From positions 179,644,792 to 179,708,791 of the forward strand of contig NC_068939.1 of the NCBI RefSeq assembly GCF_016801865.2: a DNA stretch of 64,000 nt, read 5' to 3'. The notes beneath the pieces are model-generated. The model saw only the letters and a program-made list of their open reading frames with translations, was not told the DNA's origin and made no database searches. Made by a program: the position numbers and the translations under genes. Within the stretch, counting starts at the first letter, position 1, and each line of letters begins with the position of its first letter. Below, piece after piece: positions 54,510 to 64,000 of the stretch. This DNA is from Culex pipiens pallens (taxonomy: Eukaryota; Arthropoda; Insecta; Diptera; Culicidae).

Positions 54510-56733
54510 CCCGGGCAGACGGTAATAACAAAATTAATAATATTTCAATAACAAATCCTGTTGAAATAACAAAAAGTGTTATTATTTTATCCTGAAGTTC
54601 AACTTCAAGAAGAAAAAATAATAACAGTTTCTGATAAAATAACAAAATTTGGTATTGAAGTGATATTATATTGAAAATGTTTAATAACACGCTAATAAGA
54701 GGAAATGTTATAAATTTCAAAAACTCTCCTAATAACAAAATTTGGTATTCGTTCGGTATACTGACTTAGAAATAAAATTACCATAAATCGCACAAATGCA
54801 AAAGTTTCTAAGTGTCCATAACACAATCTGTTATTATTTTTTCTTTTGTTAAATATGTTTAAATTTATGGGATAATTTTGACCAATTTCGTCGAGGTCAT
54901 TATTTTGGCCATGAAATGGGGTCCTTAAGCTAAAATTATTCTGAAAAGTTGAAATTTTGAAAGTTGATATTTTTTAATTATTTGTTATACCCCCTAAAGG
55001 ACTTTGGTTAAAATGGTTAGAACTATGGGAAAATTTTGACCAATTTCGTCGGGGTCATTATTTTGGCCATGAAATGGGGTCCTTAAGCTAAAATTATTCT
55101 AAAAAGTTGAAATTTTGAAAGTTGATATTTTTTAATTATTTGATATACCCCCTAAAGGACTTTGTTTAAAATGGTTAGAACTATGGGATAGTTTTGACCA
55201 ATTTTGTCAGGGTCATTATTTTGGCCATGAAATGGGGTCCTTAAGCTGGAATTATTCAGAAAAGTTGAAATTTTGAAAGTTGATTTTTTTAATTATTTGA
55301 TATACCCCCCAAAGGATTTTGCTAAAATTGGCTAGAACTATGGGATAATTTTGACCAACTTCGTCGGGATCATTATTTTGGCCATAAAATGGGGTCCTTA
55401 AGCTAAAATTATTCTGAAAAGTTGAAATTTTGAAAGTTGATTTTTTTTATTATTTGATATACCCCCTAAGGGACTTTGCTAAAATTGGCTAGAACTATGG
55501 GATAATTTTGACCAACTTCGTCGGGATCATTATTTTGGCCATAAAATGGGGTCATTAAGCTAAAATTATTCTGAAAAGTTGAAATTTTGAAAGCTGTTTT
55601 TTTTTAATTATTTGATATACCCCCTAAGGGACTTTGCTAAAATAGGCTAGAACTATGGGATAATTTTGACCAATTTCGTCAGGGTCATTATTTTGGTCAT
55701 GAAATGGGGTCCTTAAGCTAAAATTATTCTGAAAAGTTGAAATTTTGAAAGTTGATTTTTTAAATTATTTGACATACCCCCGAAAGAACTTTGCTACAAT
55801 TGGCTAGAACTATGGTATAATTTTGACCATTTTCGTCGGGATCATTATTTTGGCCATGAAATGGGGTCCTTAAGCTAAAATTATTCTGAAAAGTTGAAAT
55901 TTTGAAAGTTAATTTTTTTAATTATTATTATATACCCCCTTAGGGATTTTACTAAAATTGGCTAGAACTATGAAATAATTTTGACCAATTTTATCGGGGT
56001 CATTTATTTCACCATGAAATGGGGTTTCAAGCTAAAATTAATCCGATAAAATTAACTTTTGAGAGTTCATTTTTTTTAATTTTATTTTATTCCCTAACGG
56101 AATTGATTAATTCAATGAGAATTTTTGATGTGTGAATAACAAAAACTGTTATTATTTTCACAGATCCAGGAAGTCGGAGCTGACGTTGAAGTTCGAGCTG
56201 GAGTGAGACCTCGGAGACTGCATCGGATTCAGCAACTTTTACTTGGAGTCGGAATCCGTGAAGTCGGGAATTTTTAGAGAGCTAAAGTCGTCGTTGACGT
56301 CATATCCTGCATCCAGAGTCGGAGTTGTCTTCAAAGTATGGATTCAAAGTCGCTTGGAGGTACCCGACTCTGCAGCCCTGAGTAGTACAGAGGAGTTATG
56401 GCTACTGCAGGTTTATTTGCAAATTACAAATAAACCAAAACAATAACTTTTTTTTTGTTATGGAGACATACAAGTTCAATAACATTTTTTGTTATTATGC
56501 TGCTCCACCTCTCCGCACAAAATAACAAATCTTGTTATTCCTTCATGATTCCTTCTGTGTTATTGGTTTGTGATTGCAATAACAACTTAATAACAGTTTA
56601 AGTTATTCTTCGAACAAATCTTTGTTATTGATTTTTGTTATTTTAACAACTAATCCGATCATCTCAATAACATATTTCGATCTTCTCACAATATCAAAAA
56701 CTGACCTTCCCAAGTTATTTCCGTCTGCTCGGG
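54510..56733 (+). mobile_element. Element Z: intact 2224-bp family member
   Basis: Left end cccgggcagacggtaataac, right end ttatttccgtctgctcggg. Layout: AT-rich left part with ttgttatt motifs; satellite of about eight units of 157-158 bp (54869-56106); GC-richer segment of about 250 bp (gatccaggaagtcggagctg onwards); AT-rich right part shared with the short MITEs. Short frames inside repeat identically in all copies and look non-coding. Confidence 0.93.
54869..56106 (+). repeat. Internal satellite of Z, about 8 units of 157-158 bp
   Basis: Same unit as in Y. Unit-specific variants (for example ctggaattattcagaaaag near 55250) are shared with W and X, so the three arrays descend from one array without reshuffling. 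Confidence 0.93.
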
Positions 56734-56773
56734 AATTTGCAAATAAACCTGCAGTAGCCATAACTCCTCTGTA
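56734..56773. other. 40-bp spacer at the centre of the giant inverted repeat
   Basis: It starts aatttgcaaataaacctg and ends ctcctctgta. It consists of element X sequence left between the YZ and W insertions: the AA duplicate plus 38 bp ending in TA. This asymmetric piece keeps the two arms from forming a perfect palindrome. Confidence 0.9.
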
Positions 56774-58997
56774 CCCGAGCAGACGGAAATAACTTGGGAA
56801 GGTCAGTTTTTGATATTGTGAGAAGATCGAAATATGTTATTGAGATGATCGGATTAGTTGTTAAAATAACAAAAATCAATAACAAAGATTTGTTCGAAGA
56901 ATAACTTAAACTGTTATTAAGTTGTTATTGCAATCACAAACCAATAACACAGAAGGAATCATGAAGGAATAACAAGATTTGTTATTTTGTGCGGAGAGGT
57001 GGAGCAGCATAATAACAAAAAATGTTATTGAACTTGTATGTCTCCATAACAAAAAAAAAGTTATTGTTTTGGTTTATTTGTAATTTGCAAATAAACCTGC
57101 AGTAGCCATAACTCCTCTGTACTACTCAGGGCTGCAGAGTCGGGTACCTCCAAGCGACTTTGAATCCATACTTTGAAGACAACTCCGACTCTGGATGCAG
57201 GATATGACGTCAACGACGACTTTAGCTCTCTAAAAATTCCCGACTTCACGGATTCCGACTCCAAGTAAAAGTTGCTGAATCCGATGCAGTCTCCGAGGTC
57301 TCACTCCAGCTCGAACTTCAACGTCAGCTCCGACTTCCTGGATCTGTGAAAATAATAACAGTTTTTGTTATTCACACATCAAAAATTCTCATTGAATTAA
57401 TCAATTCCGTTAGGGAATAAAATAAAATTAAAAAAAATGAACTCTCAAAAGTTAATTTTATCGGATTAATTTTAGCTTGAAACCCCATTTCATGGTGAAA
57501 TAAATGACCCCGATAAAATTGGTCAAAATTATTTCATAGTTCTAGCCAATTTTAGTAAAATCCCTAAGGGGGTATATAATAATAATTAAAAAAATTAACT
57601 TTCAAAATTTCAACTTTTCAGAATAATTTTAGCTTAAGGACCCCATTTCATGGCCAAAATAATGATCCCGACGAAAATGGTCAAAATTATACCATAGTTC
57701 TAGCCAATTGTAGCAAAGTTCTTTCGGGGGTATGTCAAATAATTTAAAAAATCAACTTTCAAAATTTCAACTTTTCAGAATAATTTTAGCTTAAGGACCC
57801 CATTTCATGACCAAAATAATGACCCTGACGAAATTGGTCAAAATTATCCCATAGTTCTAGCCTATTTTAGCAAAGTCCCTTAGGGGGTATATCAAATAAT
57901 TAAAAAAAAACAGCTTTCAAAATTTCAACTTTTCAGAATAATTTTAGCTTAATGACCCCATTTTATGGCCAAAATAATGATCCCGACGAAGTTGGTCAAA
58001 ATTATCCCATAGTTCTAGCCAATTTTAGCAAAGTCCCTTAGGGGGTATATCAAATAATAAAAAAAATCAACTTTCAAAATTTCAACTTTTCAGAATAATT
58101 TTAGCTTAAGGACCCCATTTTATGGCCAAAATAATGATCCCGACGAAGTTGGTCAAAATTATCCCATAGTTCTAGCCAATTTTAGCAAAATCCTTTGGGG
58201 GGTATATCAAATAATTAAAAAAATCAACTTTCAAAATTTCAACTTTTCTGAATAATTCCAGCTTAAGGACCCCATTTCATGGCCAAAATAATGACCCTGA
58301 CAAAATTGGTCAAAACTATCCCATAGTTCTAACCATTTTAAACAAAGTCCTTTAGGGGGTATATCAAATAATTAAAAAATATCAACTTTCAAAATTTCAA
58401 CTTTTTAGAATAATTTTAGCTTAAGGACCCCATTTCATGGCCAAAATAATGACCCCGACGAAATTGGTCAAAATTTTCCCATAGTTCTAACCATTTTAAC
58501 CAAAGTCCTTTAGGGGGTATAACAAATAATTAAAAAATATCAACTTTCAAAATTTCAACTTTTCAGAATAATTTTAGCTTAAGGACCCCATTTCATGGCC
58601 AAAATAATGACCTCGACGAAATTGGTCAAAATTATCCCATAAATTTAAACATATTTAACAAAAGAAAAAATAATAACAGATTGTGTTATGGACACTTAGA
58701 AACTTTTGCATTTGTGCGATTTATGGTAATTTTATTTCTAAGTCAGTATACCGAACGAATACCAAATTTTGTTATTAGGAGAGTTTTTGAAATTTATAAC
58801 ATTTCCTCTTATTAGCGTGTTATTAAACATTTTCAATATAATATCACTTCAATACCAAATTTTGTTATTTTATCAGAAACTGTTATTATTTTTTCTTCTT
58901 GAAGTTGAACTTCAGGATAAAATAATAACACTTTTTGTTATTTCAACAGGATTTGTTATTGAAATATTATTAATTTTGTTATTACCGTCTGCCCGGG
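56774..58997 (-). mobile_element. Element W: intact 2224-bp family member
   Basis: Right end cccgagcagacggaaataac at 56774, inverted left end gtctgcccggg at 58997. TA is duplicated on both sides (56772-56773, 58998-58999). It is inserted in X in the same relative orientation, at the gagtagTA/cagagg site. It is an inverted copy of Z of identical length; every variant I compared is shared. Confidence 0.93.
57401..58638 (-). repeat. Internal satellite of W, about 8 units
   Basis: Inverted counterpart of 54869-56106. The order of variant units is mirrored exactly, including the cttttctgaataattccagc variant at 58245-58265. Confidence 0.92.
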
Positions 58998-59278
58998 TAC
59001 TACTCAGGGCTGCAGAGTCGGGTACCTCCAAGCGACTTTGAATCCATACTTTGAAGACAACTCCGACTCTGGATGCAGGATATGACGTCAACGACGACTT
59101 TAGCTCTCTAAAAATTCCCGACTTCACGGATTCCGACTCCAAGTAAAAGTTGCTGAATCCGATGCAGTCTCCGAGGTCTCACTCCAGCTCGAACTTCAAC
59201 GTCAGCTCCGACTTCCTGGATCTGTGAAAATAATAACAGTTTTTGTTATTCACACATCAAAAATTCTCATTGAATTAA

Positions 59279-60516
59279 TCAATTCCGTTAGGGAATAAAA
59301 TAAAATTAAAAAAAATGAACTCTCAAAAGTTAATTTTATCGGATTAATTTTAGCTTGAAACCCCATTTCATGGTGAAATAAATGACCCCGATAAAATTGG
59401 TCAAAATTATTTCATAGTTCTAGCCAATTTTAGTAAAATCCCTAAGGGGGTATATAATAATAATTAAAAAAATTAACTTTCAAAATTTCAACTTTTCAGA
59501 ATAATTTTAGCTTAAGGACCCCATTTCATGGCCAAAATAATGATCCCGACGAAAATGGTCAAAATTATACCATAGTTCTAGCCAATTGTAGCAAAGTTCT
59601 TTCGGGGGTATGTCAAATAATTTAAAAAATCAACTTTCAAAATTTCAACTTTTCAGAATAATTTTAGCTTAAGGACCCCATTTCATGACCAAAATAATGA
59701 CCCTGACGAAATTGGTCAAAATTATCCCATAGTTCTAGCCTATTTTAGCAAAGTCCCTTAGGGGGTATATCAAATAATTAAAAAAAAACAGCTTTCAAAA
59801 TTTCAACTTTTCAGAATAATTTTAGCTTAATGACCCCATTTTATGGCCAAAATAATGATCCCGACGAAGTTGGTCAAAATTATCCCATAGTTCTAGCCAA
59901 TTTTAGCAAAGTCCCTTAGGGGGTATATCAAATAATAAAAAAAATCAACTTTCAAAATTTCAACTTTTCAGAATAATTTTAGCTTAAGGACCCCATTTTA
60001 TGGCCAAAATAATGATCCCGACGAAGTTGGTCAAAATTATCCCATAGTTCTAGCCAATTTTAGCAAAATCCTTTGGGGGGTATATCAAATAATTAAAAAA
60101 ATCAACTTTCAAAATTTCAACTTTTCTGAATAATTCCAGCTTAAGGACCCCATTTCATGGCCAAAATAATGACCCTGACAAAATTGGTCAAAACTATCCC
60201 ATAGTTCTAACCATTTTAAACAAAGTCCTTTAGGGGGTATATCAAATAATTAAAAAATATCAACTTTCAAAATTTCAACTTTTTAGAATAATTTTAGCTT
60301 AAGGACCCCATTTCATGGCCAAAATAATGACCCCGACGAAATTGGTCAAAATTTTCCCATAGTTCTAACCATTTTAACCAAAGTCCTTTAGGGGGTATAA
60401 CAAATAATTAAAAAATATCAACTTTCAAAATTTCAACTTTTCAGAATAATTTTAGCTTAAGGACCCCATTTCATGGCCAAAATAATGACCTCGACGAAAT
60501 TGGTCAAAATTATCCC
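59279..60516 (-). repeat. Internal satellite of X, about 8 units
   Basis: Same array in the outer element. It carries the same variant near 60121-60141, and has the two units that Y lacks. Confidence 0.92.
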
Positions 60517-60877
60517 ATAAATTTAAACATATTTAACAAAAGAAAAAATAATAACAGATTGTGTTATGGACACTTAGAAACTTTTGCATTTGTGCGATTT
60601 ATGGTAATTTTATTTCTAAGTCAGTATACCGAACGAATACCAAATTTTGTTATTAGGAGAGTTTTTGAAATTTATAACATTTCCTCTTATTAGCGTGTTA
60701 TTAAACATTTTCAATATAATATCACTTCAATACCAAATTTTGTTATTTTATCAGAAACTGTTATTATTTTTTCTTCTTGAAGTTGAACTTCAGGATAAAA
60801 TAATAACACTTTTTGTTATTTCAACAGGATTTGTTATTGAAATATTATTAATTTTGTTATTACCGTCTGCCCGGGGA

Positions 60878-61519
60878 AGCAAAACGAAACATATCTTTAG
60901 TTAGATGCAAAAGCCCCAGTTAGGTTTACGTTAGCCAATATGTTAAACATTTTAACGCGCATCAAACGCAGTTATAGTCTTCAAGAAACCAAAACGCGAT
61001 TCTTTCCACAACTACTCAGCTGAGGGGTACCTACAATCATTTATCGTAGCGAAGTTATTTTTGAAATATTTTAGAGTCTACAAACCAAGAGCATCATCAA
61101 TTCATTATTCATCGAGGATTCGAGAAATGTCGGGGTGAGAATGACCGCGCACACCTATACGAGTTTTACACTATCGAGGGCAATCACCATTTCTGTGTAT
61201 AATACAACCTTCTCCGAAATCATGTCCATCAACAACACAGCAACAGCAACAACAAGCAAGTGCACTGTACAAAGTAAAATGCTCACCAACCAGTCGCAAA
61301 AGTAGGAAAATTCCAACTCACACAAAACCATTCACCAACAAAAACTCCCCCATCCCATCTGCACAACCTGTAGGTAACGTGAAGAACTAGCGAAAAAAAC
61401 AAAACAAACAAATCAATGTGAAAGAATGAGATATTTACGTGCTGATTGCTGCACTTGATCGTCATAGTTATGACACGAAAGTGTAAAATTGTGGTACAAC
61501 AAAGCAAATCGTGGAACAG
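60878..61519 (+). other. Host DNA beyond the nested elements, possible distal 3' UTR
   Basis: Unique sequence with CAACAACA-rich and CAGCAACA-rich patches (about 61228-61260) of a kind often seen in insect untranslated regions. It is continuous with 52009-52635 once element X is removed. No coding region was recognised. Confidence 0.4.
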
Positions 61520-61539
61520 GTCAGTTTTTCATGAACCTT

Positions 61540-61720
61540 ATTTTGTAAGGTTAAAAAGTTTGATGTTTGAATATTACCACTTTAACGATATAATTTGACT
61601 TAAATTGAAGTGGAATCAGTAAAATCCAACATTAAAAGATGTAAATTTCCATATTTCTAGAGGCAAAATAACACATTTTTTCGGACACAACATCTCTCAT
61701 CATTCCCAGATGTCCCAGTG
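61540..61720. repeat. Diverged cacagtaaaaaat-family MITE relic
   Basis: tgtttgaatattaccacttt, gatataatttgacttaaatt, agaggcaaaataacacattt and cccagatgtcccagtgtag are in the same order as in the copy at 21749-22135. The ends are eroded. Confidence 0.5.
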
Positions 61721-61887
61721 TAGTACGGAAAAGAAAATTACAAACGTCTTGATTATTTTGTATTCGATTTGATAAAATTGAATAACCAGAATTGCCTCAT
61801 AGGACCGACCCAGAAAGAAAACTCATCTAATTTTTGGGCCCGATTATAAAAAAAGGGAAATTCCTATCTATTTAGATTTTTTTAGTA

Positions 61888-62054
61888 TGGGACAATCCAT
61901 AAACCACGTGGACACTTTTTTGGGCATCTGTTACCCCCCCCCCCCCCTTCGTGGACAATTGTCCATACAAAAAAAATCTTTTTTGTATGGATCGTGGACA
62001 ATCGCCATACCCCCCTCCCCCCCTAAAGTGTCCACGTGGTTTATGGATGGTCCC
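61888..62054. mobile_element. MITE with tgggacaatccataaacca ends, 167 bp
   Basis: The outer inverted repeat is gacaatccataaaccacgtg / cacgtggtttatggatggtc, about 27 bp with one or two mismatches, flanked by TA (61886-61887, 62055-62056). A second, inner inverted repeat (cgtggacaattgtccataca) surrounds a poly-C (61928-61942) and a poly-A/T centre. TA target and size fit a Tc1/mariner-type MITE. Confidence 0.82.
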
Positions 62055-62455
62055 TATGATTTTAATATGTATTAAAATTAAAAGAATGTATGGCTTTTTT
62101 ATTTAAGAATTTAAGAATCTAAGAATTGTTTTTTTTAGCTCTTGAAATTTTAAAATTGTATAGATTTAAAATTTTTGAAGAATTTTATGATTTTAAATTC
62201 TAGAATCTTAAAATTATAGAATATTAGGATAATATTTGTCATGAATTTAATATTTTAGAACTTATGATTCTTTAATATTGAATTTTCAATGTCAGAATTG
62301 TCAAATTTAGGATTTCACAATTTCAGAATTACTGAACGCTTAAAATTTTAGAATTTAAAAATTATAAAATTTATGATTTGAAAATTTTAAACTCAAGAAC
62401 TTTGAATTCTTTAATTTCAAAATTTTGAAATCTAGAATCTTAAAAATATGGAATT

Positions 62456-62733
62456 CCTTGTAGTTAAAAGTAGAGAGCCTGGATCTTATTAGAGAACGGA
62501 CATCTCAAACCAAAAGTACCAATCGAAGCACGAGAACTGTCAAACGGAGGTACCAATCGAGCAAAATCCTTTGTCTTATGCTCGATTGGTACCTCCGTTT
62601 GACAGTTCTCGTGCTTCGATTGGTACTTTTGGTTTGAGATGTCCGTTCTCTAATAAGATCCAGGCTCTCTAGTTAAAAGTGGTTGGTACTAGCAATGGTA
62701 GCCGACAGCTATAAAGTCCACTTTGTTTTCGTT
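62456..62733 (+). mobile_element. Truncated SINE fragment interrupted by a hairpin
   Basis: About 69 bp of SINE 3' body (ccttgtagttaaaagt, then ggttggtactagcaatggta and gccgacagctataaagtcc, ending ttttcgtt) match the SINE at 45476-45723. The flanking ggaatt is duplicated (62450-62455, 62734-62739), and the sister copy of the 252-bp unit shows the empty site. The hairpin at 62472-62670 splits it. Confidence 0.8.
62472..62670. mobile_element. Perfect-palindrome MITE, 199 bp, 10-bp target duplication
   Basis: Arms of about 91 bp with no mismatch that I can see (from agagagcctggatcttatta to accaatcgagc) surround a loop of about 15 bp. The target AGTTAAAAGT is duplicated exactly (62462-62471, 62671-62680). 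A 9-10-bp duplication is the Mutator-like pattern. No coding capacity. Confidence 0.9.
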
Positions 62734-63603
62734 GGAATTTAAGATAAATATGTTTTTTGATTTAATATTTTAGAATTTTGACTACATAATTCTCATTACT
62801 AGAATTTTTTTAATTTCCGATGTGTAAATTTAGAATTTTAAAATTTATGATCTTTTAAATGCCAGAATTCTAGAATTATAAAATTTCAAAATCTAAAAAT
62901 AAGAAAAAAAAATATTTGAAAATTTTAAACTCAAGAACTTTGACTTCATTAATTTCAGAATTTTGAAGTCCAGAATCTTAAAAATATGGAATTTAAGATA
63001 AATATATTTTTGATTTAATATTTTTGAATTTTAACTATGTAATTCTCATTACTAGAATTTTTGAATTTCCGAAGTGTAAATTTAGAATTTAAAAATTTAT
63101 GATTTTTTAAATGCCAGAATTCAAGAATAATATAATTTCAGAACCTAAAAATCGTAAAACATTAGAATTATAAAATTTATGACTTAAAAATTTTTAATTT
63201 AAGAATTTTGAAATTATATGACCTTAAAATTGTAGAATTTTGAAAAAAATTAAAATTTTAAATTTAAAGATTGGGTTTTCAAGAATTTTGAAAGTTTTAT
63301 TTTGAATTCTAGAATTTCAAAATTTCAGAATTGTAAAATTTATAATTTAAAAAGTTAACTTTAAAAATTTAAATTTATAGAATATCAGAATAATAAAATG
63401 TTTAAATTTTATATTTTGGAATTCCAGAACTATAAAATTTTAAGATTTTTAAATTTTAGAAATTTAATGAATTTTAAATTTTATAATTTTACATTTCTGA
63501 ATTTTAAATTTCTTAAATTTTGAATTTAAGACTATTACAATTTTCAAATGCAAGAATTCAAAAATTTTGAAATATCAGAATCATAAAATTTAAGAATTAT
63601 ACA

Positions 63604-64000
63604 GCCGGGACCGTGGTGTAGGGGTAAGCGTGATTGCCTCTCACCCAGTCGGCCTGGGTTCGATCCCAGACGGTCCCGGTGGCATTTTTCGAGACGAGAT
63701 TTGTCTGATCACGCCTTCCGTCGGACGGGAAGTAAATGTTGGTCCCGGACTAACCTAAAAAAGGTTAGGTCGTTAGCTCAGTCCAGGTGTAGGAGTCGTC
63801 TCCCTGGGTCCTGCCTCGGTGGAGTCGCTGGTAGGCAGTTGGACTAACAATCCAAAGGTCGTCAGTTCGAATCCCGGGGTGGATGGAAGCTAAGGTGTAA
63901 AAAGAGGTTTGCAATTGCCTCAACAATCAAGCCTTCGAACACCTAGTTTCGAGTAGGAATCTCGCAATCGAGAACGCCAAGGCAATGCTGTAGAGCGAAT
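63604..64000 (+). mobile_element. SINE-like element with two tRNA-like modules, cut by the window end
   Basis: Module 1 at 63607-63677 folds as a tRNA: acceptor GGGACCG/CGGTCCC, anticodon stem GATTG/CAGTC around a CTC-type loop (Glu-like), box A tggtgtaggggtaagc, box B gggttcgatccc. Module 2 at about 63823-63893 has stem TTGGA/TCCAA with loop CTAACAA and box B gttcgaatccc. The linker carries a further box A-like word (ttagctcagtccagg). The body after 63893 continues past the window. Neither module looks like a free-standing tRNA gene. Confidence 0.75.

Larger units (their letters stand above)
52636..60875 (-). mobile_element. Element X: 2224-bp family member, outer host of two nested insertions
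   Basis: Flanked by GA on both sides (52634-52635, 60876-60877). Its right end (cccgagcagacggaaataac) is at 52636 and its left end, inverted (gtctgcccggg), at 60875. Its sequence is in three pieces: 52636-52945, 56736-56773 and 59000-60875. Together they are 310 + 38 + 1876 = 2224 bp, exactly the length of the intact copies W and Z. The interruptions carry duplicated AA and TA. The short MITEs at 10.2 and 12.1 kb share its ends. No transposase. Confidence 0.93.
62057..63603. repeat. Decayed AT simple-sequence DNA with a 252-bp duplication
   Basis: The region is mostly degenerate aatttta/gaattt words. A unit of about 252 bp is duplicated: 62378-62455 plus 62740-62914 against 62915-63165 (shared: gaaaattttaaactcaagaa, cttaaaaatatggaattt, gtaattctcattactagaat in related form). 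The left copy is split by the SINE fragment at 62456-62733. Confidence 0.7.

Noticed and set aside
52923..60904. Identical 66-90-codon frames seen four times (53.1, 54.6, 58.9 and 60.7 kb)
   Set aside because: They are conserved only because the 2224-bp elements are near-identical copies. The translations are AT-driven hydrophobic strings with no transposase features.
63607..63677. Possible tRNA-Glu-like gene
   Set aside because: It is followed directly by a repeat body with a second tRNA-like module, as expected for a SINE head and not for a free tRNA gene.

Overview
The window is animal nuclear DNA, most likely from a mosquito and probably a culicine (Culex-like). It is AT-rich and full of small inverted-repeat elements, tRNA-derived SINEs and simple satellites. 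It carries one intron-rich gene whose short introns are 55-70 bp, as is usual in insects. The genus is inferred from the style of the repeats, not from a database match.

The only protein gene I can support is on the + strand. It has ten coding exons between 29773 and 52008 and encodes a 791-residue amino-acid permease of the SLC7 cationic amino acid transporter family, closest in motifs to the SLC7A4/SLC7A14 branch. All ten exons join in frame with GT-AG introns (2376 nt including the stop). Four introns are long (4164, 3571, 5591 and 5899 bp) and hold most of the mobile DNA within the gene. The last exons are GC-rich and compact.

Region by region: 1-2.8 kb is AT-rich with no gene. 2.85-6.65 kb is a 3.8-kb array of 9-bp repeats, and related 9-bp arrays recur at 8.67-9.24 kb and, inside intron 3, at 40.4-41.55 kb. 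10-29.5 kb is intergenic and contains MITEs, fold-back elements, two hAT-like non-autonomous elements, a pogo-like MITE and a 1.9-kb element with CACGGAGAGAC ends. 29.8-52.0 kb is the transporter gene.

52.6-60.9 kb is the most striking part. Four copies of a 2224-bp element, each with an internal satellite of about 157 bp, are nested inside one another and form an inverted repeat with arms of about 3.8 and 4.1 kb around a 40-bp spacer. The 2-bp target duplications (GA, AA, TA) and exact length arithmetic let the order of events be read. 61-64 kb holds further hairpin elements, a three-level nest (252-bp duplication, then truncated SINE, then perfect hairpin) and, running off the end, a SINE with two tRNA-like modules.

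No transposase, reverse transcriptase, tRNA or rRNA gene was recognised, so every mobile element here appears non-autonomous or truncated. The long open frames inside the satellites come from the 9-bp period and are not genes.
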